NCBI RefSeq assembly: GCF_004664715.2
Contig: NC_051084.1
Coordinates: forward strand, 62,919,334-62,983,333
Length of the DNA stretch: 64,000 nt
Direction of reading: 5' to 3'
DNA from: Peromyscus leucopus
Taxonomy: Eukaryota > Chordata > Mammalia > Rodentia > Cricetidae
Made by a program: the position numbers and the translations under genes. Within the stretch, counting starts at the first letter, position 1; each line of letters starts with the position of its first letter. Below are positions 33,431 to 44,414 of the stretch, one piece after another. Under the pieces are notes generated by a model. That model worked only from the letters and a program-made list of their open reading frames with translations, did no database searches and was not told where the DNA came from.

Positions 33431-36119
33431 GAAACCTAGGGGCACATCTGTATTCTACAAATCTCAGCCCAGTTGATTGGGTAACTTCATAAAAAATCAG
33501 GTTGTGGCCTCCTTTAATGACATATTTTATTGTGGATAATAAAAATCAAGAGAGTTGTGCTGGGCACTATTACAGTTTCTCCTCCAAATGATCTGCATCT
33601 GCCATCCTGTAGACACAGCTCCACTTAGTCATTATATCGGTCTCAGTGAGTTAAACTAAATCATCACAACAAGCATTTATTGTGCTAGACATTAACATTA
33701 CCATTTTTCATTTCCATCAGGGGGTAAAAACTGTTCTGTCTCAATTTCTAATAGATAAAAATTGAAATAAAATTGGAAAGTAATAGTACTAAGTGGCAAT
33801 GCTAATGGTACATTAGCCTAAATGCAGCCTAAATAATTACTCTAAAGTAAATAAGATGGGAATTTAAAGGGTCCCCCTCTTCAGTTTTTCCCAAAACAAA
33901 AAAAAAAAGAGTCATAAGCCATTATATTACCTTTGACACAAATTCAGGTAAAGGTGCAAGACTTAGGCTGTTAGACTCTTGTTAGTAATTTTGAAACTTC
34001 AGTTCCTAGACTCTTTTCAGTAAGTGTGATCCTTGTTCTGACTTCACTTCAAGAGCTGTCTCATCCACTCTGAGAGAAGATGACAGCCACCTCACAGATG
34101 TAAATGAAACTAATGCCACCTTTGTCAGATGTAACCGGACAAGCAGTATGGCCAATTGCAATAGGGTAGACCGTATGTCAGTGGGGGTGGGATCTAGAAA
34201 GATATAACCGCAAAAGGGCATTTTTAGGGGATTGCTTCCTGTAATCAACTCTAGACCTGGAGACTATGTGATAGTTTTTCCAGAAAAAATTCTCCCTGAA
34301 GATTCAGATAGACGTCTACATTCCCACATACACCCATTATTTAGCACTGACATGACATCCCTTTTTTTTCTATTTAATAAAATATTTAATGCTGCCAAAA
34401 AGTATAAAAATACATTAGGAATGGCAGTACAATACAAAGTAGTCTCTCCTAATTTATTTCCTTTACATCTTTCTACATTTCATACATGTTAAAAAGCAAT
34501 ACATCAAATTAAAGGGTTTGCAAGTCTTCTGCTGGTGGTGTTCTTCATCTCCTGGATGTAAAGCTTACTTTGTAAACAGACAACTTGTGAGGCAATCTAT
34601 AGAATTAATATGTTAATACATTATGTGGAGCATCTGAGCATGAATCTGGCTATGAAGAGGGTGCTACATATGTCAGAGTGTACAGATTTCAATCAACAAC
34701 CCTGGACTATGCTGTAAAAACAAATCAAGTGCTTTAGAGAGTCTCAAAGAATTGACATTGATTCTGTTATCCAAGTTCTCTAAACATTTGCCTGATTTTG
34801 TGACAAAACCTAAATGATTGGTACAGGTCGGGTGGTTTGGGCTGCAGATCTGCACTAGCCAAGTATAAGGGGGAATTCATGCTGTCCATCAAGCAATTCT
34901 AAAGATAAAAGCTTGTGAGATTGTGTGTGTGTAAACTATGGAGTTCTATTTGTGTAGTTATCTCAAATTTTCATGTTTTGTACAGACATAGCTTTAGACA
35001 GGGTTAAACTAATCTCTTTAAAGTGCTGATTAAAATTTCAGGGTTGAATTAATAAGCAAATTTGTAGATAGGGCACAAATTAATCAACAAATATTGAGGT
35101 ATCCTATGTCTTTACTTCAGATCATTCCTTTAAATCAGAACTCCAAACAGTTTTTTTGAAAAGAAGAATGATAACATGAAGTTAGTGATTAAGAAATATT
35201 AATATAATAAAGTTGTTCAGGATAAATTGGGGAAGCGAAGATAACAGATTTAATTATGGTATCTAAAATTGACTTTCAATATTACCCAGAAAAAAAATCC
35301 AGCAGCTATTATAGCTAACCCAGAATAGGTTTCACTAGTCTGTAGTTAAAACTTACCTTTTACCATATGTCCTATTTATCCTATATTACACAGCAAAATA
35401 AAATATTTTCAAAAATTATCCAATATAACTAAAAATTAAATACACACATATATTTGTATAAATTTAGATCAATAGCCGTACAGTGAATGCAATTATTATC
35501 TTTGAATGCTAACTTCGCCTGCATGCCTCTCCTGAAAAACAAACACAGTGTGATTTAAGTACAGATTAGCTGGACCTGAGTTTCTGGAGAACGTCAATTT
35601 TACTACATGACGTTCAAGTCGTGTGACGTGAGATCATTCTTGAACACTTACAAACCAAACCTTAGCATGGAAAGAGAGGACTGGCACTCATCAGGGAGTG
35701 CCACTCACCCTTTTGGATTCACATTAGCAGAGGAGCCAACCAGGTGAATCGTAACAGTAATAGTAGATGAAGTAACTTTCTCTGGGACAATGAGCAGCCA
35801 CCAGGCAGTTTTCAATGACAATATGGGCATCTTCTAATCTTACAGTTTGGAAATCACAATGAATTACATTTGAAGCCTGAAAACAATTCTGTAAATAACT
35901 CATATAGAAGATTTGAAAGAACAAGGAAGATAGTGAAAGGCAACCAAAGGAATATACACTATACACCAGCTAACTACACACCGCCATTCTGGGTACACCA
36001 TCGATGTTATCTCACTTTTGTGATCTTTTCCTAGTTTTTCTGATAATACAATTATGTTCTAGCAGCTCGAAAGTTCTCATCACAGATACACAACTGAGAA
36101 AATCAGAACAATAACTCCT
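33431..36119. other. repeat-poor interval of 2.7 kb
   Basis: No clear interspersed repeat. A weak L2/MIR-like phrase (AGCATTTATTGTGCTAGACA) is at 33675. An 86-codon frame (34232-34492) lacks recognised domains. The CRE-like palindrome at 35589-35631 lies here. Candidate noncoding regulatory block. Confidence 0.45.
35589..35631. promoter_or_regulatory. putative CRE/ATF-like site cluster
   Basis: GAACGTCA (35589-35596) and TGACGTTC (35608-35615) form a perfect 8-bp inverted repeat with an 11-nt spacer. A third site, TGACGTGA, is at 35624-35631. Each contains the TGACGT core bound by CREB/ATF bZIP proteins. Four CpGs within 37 bp stand out in CpG-poor surroundings. No promoter or TATA arrangement is evident; function is inference. 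Confidence 0.4.
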
Positions 36120-36225
36120 GCCTAGGTGTAAGGGTGCATGCATGTCATTTCAGCACACAGGAGGTCTAAGCAGGGAGATGGAGAGTTCAAGGTCAGCCTA
36201 GGCTACATAGCAAAGGAAAAAGATA
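36120..36225 (+). mobile_element. old B1-like SINE
   Basis: GCATGCATGTCATTTCAGCA, CAGGAGGTCTAAGCAGGGAG, GAGTTCAAGGTCAGCCTAGG, CTACATAGCAAAGG. Diverged proto-B1 type. Confidence 0.65.
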
Positions 36226-36984
36226 ACATGCCAGAACTTCTACTTAAACTTCCACTCGTTGCCTGTGTGAAACAATGAAAGATCTCCACCCTCTTGCCCA
36301 CAACAGCTAAAACACAGAAAATCAGGAAAATAAGGTTTCAAGACATATGGAGGAAGCTTTCCAAAGCCATGAGCACAGAACAATGAGTAACAATGATCCC
36401 AGGAAAGCAAGAAACAAATGAATGAGCTTTATCATCCTCCCAATCTTGAGAGGGTCTAGATTCCACCCCATGGAGGAGTCTGGGGGGAAAACCCATAGAT
36501 TTTCCTGAGTCAGGAAGGGAGAATGAGAACACCGAAGCAGCCTAAATTTGCAGAACAGAGTCCTGAAAAGAATAAAAACTCTACATAGAGAATCCAGGGC
36601 TACAAAGAACTCAACCAGCACAGAGGAGTACACGGATGTGGAAAAGAGCAGGAAAGAAACTCAAAAAGTGCTGAGAGGAAGCAGGATTGAGACCCACTTA
36701 AGACTAAAGACATTACCTCACAAGGCTTGGGATTCCAGGGGCATTCAAGTACACAGAAATGGAGAATGATTAACCACGAAGTGAGCACTCCTCCATTCTC
36801 ATTCAGTAAACCGTTAAAGCAAGGCCTGAAAGGACCAAAATACTTTCCAGGAACTTAGCTGAAACCCTGAAACCCTCCAGAGTCTTTATAAATAGAAAAC
36901 CATTCAGTAACCAACGAGGAAGGATTTGCTGCCTGTGATGTACTCAAACCATTGGCAGAAGGAAGTTAATGCAACTCACAATGA
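36226..36984. other. unassigned, possibly L1-derived
   Basis: A-rich purine-biased sequence that could be 5' L1 sequence connected with the ORF1 relic at 37480, but no decisive phrase is seen. The overlapping frames on both strands (36322-36788) have no recognised domain. Confidence 0.35.
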
Positions 36985-37205
36985 GTAGAGATGGTGAGAT
37001 GGATCAGAAAGTACAGGTACCTGCTGCCAAAGCTGGCAATCAGAATGCTGTCTCTGGAACCCATGCAGTAGAAGGAGAGAATTATCCCCCAAATGTTGTC
37101 TGCTGATCTGTACATGTGCACCATGGCACCTGTGCACCCATGTGCACCTACGTGCATCCAGAAATGTACATAAACCCACATACATGCTAAATAAATACAT
37201 AGACA
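36985..37205 (+). mobile_element. B3 SINE
   Basis: TGGTGAGATGGATCAGAAAG, TACCTGCTGCCAAAGCTGGC, GTCTCTGGAACCCATGCAGT, then TGCACC-rich sequence and a tail with AAATAAATAC. Confidence 0.8.
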
Positions 37206-37254
37206 CATAATTAGTAGAAATTTAATGAGAAGAAAACTCAGTCAAGACTGATCC

Positions 37255-37470
37255 TTACCCAGGCCTGATAGCAGAGATCTGTGATCTCACCTATTCCCCA
37301 GGCTGAGGCAATATTACCTGTTCAAGGCCAGTCCAGTTAACTTAGCAATACCCTGACAAAAAAAACAACCAAACAAACAAAAACCATAAAAAGTAGTCTG
37401 GGATATAGATCAGTACTAGAGTGCATAAAGGCCTGCCTTCTACCTCCACCCAAAACAAAAACAAATAAAC
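37255..37470 (+). mobile_element. B1-like plus ID-like SINE pair
   Basis: 37255-37385: GGCCTGATAGCAGAGATCTG, CAGGCTGAGGCAATATTACC, GTTCAAGGCCAGTCCAG, then an A-rich AACAAACAAAC tail. 37395-37470: ID-like GTCTGGGATATAGATCAGTA. Same arrangement as 23886-24105. Confidence 0.6.
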
Positions 37471-37479
37471 AAAACACTA

Positions 37480-38035
37480 ACTCTGAACTAACCCAAATAT
37501 TAGAACTAGTAGATGAGCATGTTAAAATGTTTGTGAGACCCGTTTAAGGACAAAAAGTGAAGTAGACAGAAGCTGGATTCTTTTAAAGACCCGAGGAGAA
37601 CTATAGAATGCAATCGACACTGTCGCAGAAGAAAAACACACTTGCTGGGACTAAAGAGCATTTAGAGACAACACAAGAAGGACCAGTGATGTCGGAGACA
37701 CCAAGAAAGAAACGTCCCAGTAACTTACAGAGTGAGTGGAGATTCAAAATACACAGAAAGGGGGAAAGAGGAACGAAAGGGAGGGGAGTGGGATGGAGAA
37801 ACGACAGAGAAAGGAAAAGAGCGAGGAGGGAAGGAGCTGGTAAGAGAAACAATATGCAAAGCAACGTACAAATTCAGTGGGACCCCCACCAAAATCCAAC
37901 AAAGCTCATTACGGTCGGGGGACAAACAGTCCTTAAAATTCAGATAGCATACTATTTTGTTCAGAAATACAGAAGTCAAATGAGACCATCACCAGCACGC
38001 ACCGCCTCCCTGTAAGAACTAGACAGTATCCAGGT
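37480..38035 (+). pseudogene. LINE-1 ORF1 relic
   Basis: Aligns by eye with mammalian L1 ORF1: AAAAACACACTTGCTGGGAC TAAAGAGCATTTAGAGAC corresponds to the coiled-coil part, and GACCATCACCAGCACGCACC to the ORF1 3' region. The RNA-binding domain would lie between them, but long GA-rich stretches (37745-37850) break the match. The chance 135-codon frame at 37608-38015 is not an intact ORF1 protein; the usual ORF1 product is about 340-370 residues. Confidence 0.55.
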
Positions 38036-38060
38036 TCCGTTCCAGGCCCACACAGGCACA

Positions 38061-38520
38061 TGTTGTAGAACACTATTTCAAGGTGTGTTACTTTTGTTTA
38101 TGTTGTATTTGTTTAATTCAGTGAAGCTGTGTTACTGTGCCTGTGTAAAACACCTGATGGTCTATTAAAAGACTGGCCAATGGCAAGGTAGGAGGAAGGA
38201 TAGGCAGGGCTGGCAGACCGAGAGTATGTATAGAAGGAAGAAGGCTAAAGAGGAAGGAGAGAGATCTAGGAGCCAGAGAAGAACTCCAGGGGCGAGCCAC
38301 CCAGGTACACAACCAGCAACAGAATAAGAAACAAAGAAAGGTACGCATGAATAGAAAAGGAAAAGCCCAGAGGCAAAAGATAGACAAGATAAATTAAGAA
38401 AAGCTGGCTAGGAACTAAACCAAGCTAAGGCTGGGCATTCATAATTAAAAATAAGCCTCTGTGTGTGATTTATTTGGAAGGTGGGTGGCAGGCCCCCCAA
38501 AAGAGCCAAAAACAACAACA
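38061..38520 (+). mobile_element. ERVK-type solo LTR with GCACA repeats
   Basis: Starts TGTTGTAGAACACTATTTCA and ends CAAAAACAACAACA. It is bounded by GCACA at 38056-38060 and 38521-38525. Inside are ACCTGATGGTCTATTAAAAG, TAAGAAAAGCTGGCTAGGAA, GGCATTCATAATTAAAAATA and GTGTGTGATTTATTTGG. No internal proviral sequence remains, so it is a product of LTR-LTR recombination. Confidence 0.85.
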
Positions 38521-38557
38521 GCACACACCTGTTGTGTAATGTATTTAAGAATATGCA

Positions 38558-38560
<3 letters not shown>

Positions 38561-38595
<35 letters not shown>
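38561..38595 (+). repeat. (CA)n microsatellite
   Basis: CA run of 35 bp shortly after the LTR. Confidence 0.98.
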
Positions 38596-38597
<2 letters not shown>

Positions 38598-38847
38598 GAG
38601 GTGGGAATTCTTTCAGGAAGTAGACACAGAAGAAATGGTTTCTGCATCAATAACCATATTGCTTTTGATTTGTTTAAATAGGATGGTTTTGAAAAATAGC
38701 ATCAATGTAAGGTCAGGTCTGTAATTTGTGGAAAAGACATAATGAAAATAGCAAAAAGTTGGGAGGTGGGAGCTGAGCAGCACTAGTTTTTGTTTTTGCT
38801 TGTTTTGTTTTTTGTTGTTAGTTTTTGGAGGGGTTGTTTGTTTTGGT

Positions 38848-38985
38848 TTTTGGAGACAGTGTTGCTCTATGTAGCCCTGGCTGTCCTGGAACTCACTCTG
38901 TAGATCAGGCTGGCCTCAAACTCAGAGATCCACCTGCCTCTGCCTTCCAAGTGCTGGGATTAGAGGTGTATGCCACAACCATCTT
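38848..38985 (-). mobile_element. B1 SINE (reverse)
   Basis: GGAGACAGTGTTGCTCTATG, TAGCCCTGGCTGTCCTGGAA, CAAGTGCTGGGATTAGAGGT. It is preceded by a T/G-rich run (38788-38847) that is probably its eroded A-tail. Confidence 0.93.
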
Positions 38986-39061
38986 ATTTTAATGTGTGTC
39001 CTTAAACAACATGTAAATCATCCTCAGTGACGAGGACAGTCTTAACATTTTTTAATTTTGT

Positions 39062-39178
39062 TCTGTTTTGAGACAGGCTCTTATTATGTAGATAAGTCTG
39101 GCCTCAAACTCACAGAGATCTGCCTACCTCTGTCTCCCAAGTGCTGGGATTAATGATGTAAGTCACAACACACCCATC
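39062..39178 (-). mobile_element. B1 SINE (reverse), second copy
   Basis: TCTGTTTTGAGACAGGCTCT, GTCTGGCCTCAAACTCACAG, CAAGTGCTGGGATTAATGAT. Same orientation as its neighbour 80 bp away, more diverged, so a separate insertion. Confidence 0.88.
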
Positions 39179-39264
39179 TTTCTTTTCTTCATTTTTTTGT
39201 TTTTAGTATACAGGTTATATAAACCATTACATACAAGTATATAACATACTTGCAGCATATTCCA

Positions 39265-39690
39265 CAATTCCATTAACCCTTTAAAATATTTTTTAGTATT
39301 TTAGACTAGAATATAATTGCATCATTTCTTCCATTCCTTTCCTCCCTCCAATCCCTTCCAGTTACCTCACCTTTGTCCTTTTTAAATCTATGACCTTTTA
39401 TTTCATTAATTATTCTTACATATTATATGTGCATGTTTATTCCAAATACATAAATACAACCTACTTGGTCTCTATAACGTAGCCTGTATGTATTGTATAT
39501 GTTTTTAGAACCTGAACAAGGATGTTACCAAGAGATATACTAATGTGGATAGAGCAAAGCTCATGAGACCTCAGCTCTACACAAAGAACTACAAGCAGCT
39601 GAGGAATGCTGAGAGGAGGAGGCACAGTCTTCCCAGAGAAGAGCACATCAATTGGTTATCTAACACCAAATGGTCAGCTCTGTCCCTTTT
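39265..39690 (+). mobile_element. rodent medium-copy repeat, probably LINE-derived
   Basis: AGAATATAATTGCATCATTT, TTCCTCCCTCCAATCCCTTC, then CCTGAACAAGGATGTTACCA, CTACACAAAGAACTACAAGC, AGCTGAGGAATGCTGAGAGG and GAGCACATCAATTGGTTATC. These phrases recur in mouse and rat DNA. I recall the order but cannot fix the family name. Confidence 0.55.
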
Positions 39691-39704
39691 TTTACCCATG
39701 CCTA

Positions 39705-40010
39705 ATCCCTATACTAGTTTGCTTCTCTGTTGTTGTTATAGAACACTAACCAAAGGCAGCTTGCAGGAGGAAAGGGTTTACTTGGCTTAGAAGTTACAGT
39801 CAGTCATCAAGGGAAGTTAAGGTAGGAGCTCTAGGCAGGAGCCAAAGCGGAGTCCATGAGGGACTGCTCACCAGCTTGGTTCTGGGCTTACTCTCAGCTA
39901 CCTTCATATATATGGCAGGTCCAACTGCTTAGGAACAGCACCACCCACAGTGGGCTGAACTCTTTCCCATCAGTTAGCAGTCAAAAAATGCCACCACAGA
40001 CATGCCCATG
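39705..40010 (-). mobile_element. MaLR-type LTR (reverse)
   Basis: Same family as 13408-13825: ATACTAGTTTGCTTCTCTGT, GGAGGAAAGGGTTTACTTGG, GCACCACCCACAGTGGGCTG, CCACAGACATGCCCAT. It is shorter than the 13.4-kb copy. Confidence 0.75.
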
Positions 40011-40289
40011 ATAATAATAAATGTAAATGAAAATTGTAAATAAGCTGTAGTTAGCTGCACTGCCAAACATAGTAAATTAGAGGTGTGAAAGTGTTACCCA
40101 GTATCATTAGTCACCACTGAAACGGATCACAATAAGTTTTCCCTATGTGGGCTATTAAAGTGGTTGAAATTACAGAACTGACCATGTCATATTGGGGGCA
40201 GGAAAGATGCTTGGAACCGCACTCTTGTACTACTTATGACAATATAATCTGCCACAGCCACTTTGGAAAATAGTTTCATGATTTTTTTT

Positions 40290-40445
40290 TTATATGATAC
40301 TGGATTTGAACCTAGGGCTTCATGCCTGTTAGGCAAATGCTCAATCATTAAAATGTACTTGCAACCCTCCTTAGCACATGCCTGGAATCAGCATGAGCTG
40401 GAGGATGACTGTGAGTTCCAGGCCATCTTGGTCTACATAGCAAAT
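40290..40445. mobile_element. ID-like (reverse) next to B1-like (forward) scraps
   Basis: 40290-40362: GATACTGGATTTGAACCTAG GGCTTCATGC is a reversed ID-like unit. 40368-40445: GAGTTCCAGGCCATCTTGGT CTACATAGC is a forward B1-like remnant. Confidence 0.55.
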
Positions 40446-40720
40446 ACAAATTCATTCAGTGCTACAAACAAGTTCTTGACTCCAAAGAATAAATAAGTAA
40501 ATACACAAAATAAGGAAAAGGAAACATAAAATGTTAAATATACATCTAACATATTTCAGTTATCCCACTCTTAATCTACCCAAGCAAAATGGACACATAT
40601 ATCCATATAATTTCTGTACATAAAAGTTACTAGCTTTTGTGTGACAGTAAGAAACAGACATAACTACACACTTATCAACAAGTGGATAAGCAATTTGATT
40701 TAATGGATGTTCATCTAATG

Positions 40721-40952
40721 TAGAAGTTCTCAACCTTCCTAATGTTGCAACCCTTTAATACAGTTCCTCATGGTTATGGTTGTGGTGACTACCCCCAACC
40801 AGAAAATTATTTCCTTGCTCCTTCATAACATAACTGTAATTCTGCTATTGTGATGAATTATAATATAATATCTGATATGCAGGATATCTCACATGCAGGC
40901 TATCTGATATGCAACCCCAAAGGGGTCATGACCCATGGGGTGAGAATCGCTG
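40721..40952 (+). mobile_element. URR1 (hAT-type nonautonomous DNA transposon)
   Basis: Begins TAGAAGTTCTCAACCTTCCT and ends GGGGTGAGAATCGCTG, imperfect terminal inverted repeats. Internally AATGTTGCAACCCTTTAATA, CAGTTCCTCATGGTTATGG and ACCCCAAAGGGGTCATGACC match the family. Flanks ATCTAATG (40713-40720) and ATCTTGTG (40953-40960) agree in 6 of 8 bases, as expected for an aged 8-bp hAT duplication. Confidence 0.92.
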
Positions 40953-41089
40953 ATCTTGTGGCAGGCTGCTCAGCAATAAGAAGTAGTGAACAATCCTGTT
41001 CATACTGTGTGTACATGATCCAAAATAACTGTAGTAACTGCAGATAAAAGACAAAGTTGAGAACATATTATATAATTCCATCTATATAC

Positions 41090-41504
41090 TGTTGTGGATA
41101 TCACTCTGTATGCTGTGAATGTGTTGCTCTGATTTGGTTGATAAATAAAATGCTGATCGGCCAGTAGCCAGGCAAGAAGTATAGTATAGGCAGGATAAGC
41201 AGAGAGGAGAATTCTGGGAACAGGAAGGCTGAGTCAGGAGTCACCAGCCAGACACAGAGGAAGCAAGATGTGCAGGCAGAACTGAAAAAAAGGTACCAGG
41301 GCACGTGGCTAAACATAAATAAGAAATATGAGTTAGTTTAAATGTAAGAGCTAGTCAGTGGTAGGCCTGAGATAATGGCTGAGCAGTTTTAATTAATATA
41401 ACCCTCTGTGTGTTTACTTAGGTCAAAGTGGCTGTAGGACTGGCAGGTGAGAGAGATTTGTTCTGACCTCAGGCCAGATGGGACACAGGAAATCTTCAGT
41501 TACA
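41090..41504 (+). mobile_element. ERVK-type solo LTR with perfect 6-bp TSD
   Basis: Runs from TGTTGTGGATATCACTCTGT to CTTCAGTTACA and is bounded by ATATAC on both sides (41084-41089 and 41505-41510). TG...CA ends and a 6-bp duplication fit class II ERVs. It is related to 56398-56800, sharing GATTTGGTTGATAAATAAAA near 41132 and GGCTGTAGGACTGGCAGGTG. Confidence 0.95.
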
Positions 41505-43607
41505 ATATACCTTTCTAAGAAACACAAACTAGTATCTGGTGAGAGAAGCTATGTTAGTAGCTGTGTGGCTAGGAAGAAAGACCAGAGAAGAAGAAAGGGG
41601 TTACCAAATATCACAAGGTTCCTTTTAGGAGTAGTGAGTATTTTCATAATTTTATTTGTGGCAAAGGTCCCATACTTTAAAGGTATGCAGCTTACTGAGT
41701 GGACCCTACCTCAATAAATCTGTTTAGGGAAGTGACCTGCCTTTAAATCTCATTCTTTCTACCATCTGGCATGCAGGTATTTGATTAAGTAAGTATTTAT
41801 TGACCTCCCCATAACCTGGACCCTACACTCAGCATTAAAGAAGGTATTTTTAAAAGGGAAAATAAAATGACCTGGTAAAAAGATCATGTGTAGATCATCT
41901 GGTAAATATTATGAACCCCTTTTTTTCTGTTTCTGTATTATAACCCGGGTCTACTTTACTTGTTGTGCTAGTTAATTATATTTTATTTAATTATATTTTT
42001 GTCTTCTTAAATCCTCTTTAGAGCAAGATGAGATAGAGATGTCTGAGGCATAAACATTGCCCTCAAGGAAATTTCAGTAAAGCATTGTCAGCTCTTCTCT
42101 CTCCAGGTGAGAGGTGTCCTGGAACTCAAGGCGGCAGGTAGGCCCACTAACCAACATGCTATACATTTTGAATTATCAATACTGGAGAGATACTTATACC
42201 TTCCAACTAAAAATATATGTGAGTTGTACAGGAGGAAGCAACAGAAAGGGAATGCTGAGCTCTGGCAAGACCGGGTTTATAGACATGAGACACGACTTGC
42301 TACCAGGAGTTAAAGGTCACGGTGACTTTCTGTGAAGAGGGGCAGAGAAAGACCAGCCACAGAAGAAAGAGCCTCATAAGCACGGGAGTATCAGACAGGT
42401 AGCACAAATCCACAGCTAAAGAACAGTCTGGAATAGATGAGATGAGCATCCAACACTAGCACTAGCTGTAGTATTTGGGGGAATGATTTGAGGTCTCCAA
42501 GTTCCAGCACTCTTAATTATTAAGTTAGAATAATTAAATCATTGCATCTACTTAAACTGACTCTGAAGAGAACTAAACATGGAAGGCTGTGCAGTGCTCC
42601 GGCATTGTGCCTGATACACACCAAATTCTTAGTAGTGAAGGAGATCCCCCTCCACACAGAGTGTGGTTCCATCCCCCAGACTTGGATTAGGCAAGTACCA
42701 TACCCAAACACCTGTTTTCACAGAGAGATCCTTTATTCAGCAGGGAAGAAAAGTTAAAGTGGCTCCTTTCTGACTCAGGCAGAAAACAAAACAAAAAAAC
42801 AAAAACAAAAACAAAACCAGCAGCAAAAGACCTTGCACATGTGATTTTTGAGAAGAGAAAGAGGGGGGTCTGTGTTAGAATGGGCTAGGATGTGGTGGTA
42901 TGTTTTGATTGGGCATGTTAATCAGATGCACCAGAGGGAGCTTTTGATTGCTGGACTTGAATACTTGATCTCAGTAGTCAGCCTCAGGAGGAGGAAATGG
43001 ACAAATAAGGGAAGAGACCTTGGTGGCTAGCCTTAGGAATGCAATCTAACAGTTTTTTAGCAAGGCAGAGGGAATGAGAGGGAAAGCAAGGCCTGCCAGA
43101 GCCATGGTCATTTCTGGTCACATTCAAGCCAGCCAGAGTCCCTTCATGTAGTAGTGAGTAAAAGGCAAGACTCCAAGGAAAAAAAGTGAAGAAAACTATA
43201 TCTTATGATATCCCCATGGAGACAAGTGGTTGCTCCTAATAGCTCCCTGAATAACATATGTTCAGGTATACAATGATATCACTCTTTCCAAAATAAATTC
43301 TTGACTTCACCTGGTCTGTTAAAAGGAAATACATTAAAAATGTGTTTGTGAGGGGGGAGCACAGATGGCTGCGTCATGCTTGAGGTTTCATCCCTTCTCA
43401 TTTGAGATGAAAGACAGAAGGGACCTTATAACTCCCAGCTTCTATCAATGTGTCCTTGTCTGCAAATAATACAGCCTTGCCCGTGGCTTAAAGATATATG
43501 CTTATGAAGAAGTGTTTTTTTTAAGCTTCATAGACTCATGTCCCTGGAAAGCAACTATCTTACTTAAGCCTCACATGGGAGGGCTGGTTTTACAGTACAC
43601 AATAAAA
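41505..43607. other. mostly unassigned interval of 2.1 kb
   Basis: 41775-41850 has a weak reversed L2 phrase (TAAGTATTTATTGACCTCCC). An A-rich run with AAAAC units is at 42781-42816. The region 42500-42770 has a GC-balanced, CpG-poor sequence of unknown origin. Short frames at 42107-42335 and 42542-42757 lack domains. Confidence 0.45.
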
Positions 43608-43845
43608 GGCTGGAAAAATGACTCACCACTTAAGAGCACTGGCTGCTCTTTCAGTGGACCCAGGTTTGACTCCCATCCTCCACTCGGGTGGCTCACAATT
43701 GTCTCTAACTCCAGTTCCACTGCATCCGACACCCTCTTCTAGCCAGAGAGGGTATCGGGAATATATGTGATACACAGACATACATGTATGCCAAACACCC
43801 ATACACATACGATAAAATAATTTTTAAAAACAAATAAATCAAAAA
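43608..43845 (+). mobile_element. B3 SINE
   Basis: AAGGCTGGAAAAATGACTCA, TTAAGAGCACTGGCTGCTCT, GGTGGCTCACAATTGTCTCT, AACTCCAGTTCCACTGCATC, and an A-rich end with ACAAATAAATC. Nearly complete. Confidence 0.92.
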
Positions 43846-44127
43846 GGCATTGAGCAAACCTACCAGCAAACTGACCCATTCACAACTTGCCTACTAGCTG
43901 AATTGAGACTTTATTTATTTATCAAGAGTATCAAAACGGCAGGTCACCAGAGTTCCCCAAATCCTTAATGCTGAAAATTCCACAAGTGAGAAGTGGTCAC
44001 AAGAACCAGAGACATTCCTAGAAGTGAAATGATGAGAAACAAACCAACTATCCAACCTCAAGGCAAGAAGTCTGAGCAGATCAGAGAAAGTATTAGGATC
44101 AATTTGCTCTCTGCAAAGACCAACGAG

Positions 44128-44230
44128 GAACCTGTGCAATGTCTCAGTGGGTGAAAGCCTCTTGCTGCCAAGCTGTACCACCCAAGTTTGTTCCTGGAGC
44201 CTCAGTGGTGGAGGCAGAGAATGTCTGACT
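44128..44230 (+). mobile_element. B2/B3-like SINE head
   Basis: CAATGTCTCAGTGGGTGAAA, GCCTCTTGCTGCCAAGCTGT, ACCACCCAAGTTTGTTCCTG. Only the 5' half is recognisable. Confidence 0.6.
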
Positions 44231-44414
44231 TCAAAACCTGTATGGAATCATTTCCCAGCACAGACATGTAGAGTGGCTGATGAGTCCTGTCTCCGGAATC
44301 TGCCCTGTTCACAAAGAAGGAAATCTGGGACAGTAGATGATCCTTCATGGCAGAGCCGCTACAGCAAGGGAGTGATTGGTGACAAGACCTGTGAACAACA
44401 TAAAAGAAGAAAAC

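Noticed and set aside
37608..38015. 135-codon frame with basic residues, looking like a possible nuclear protein
   Set aside because: It coincides with a decayed L1 ORF1 region and GA-rich sequence; it is too short and does not keep ORF1 domain structure.
40867..40911. Possible independent palindromic regulatory site
   Set aside because: The repeated ATCTGATATGC words are part of the URR1 transposon.
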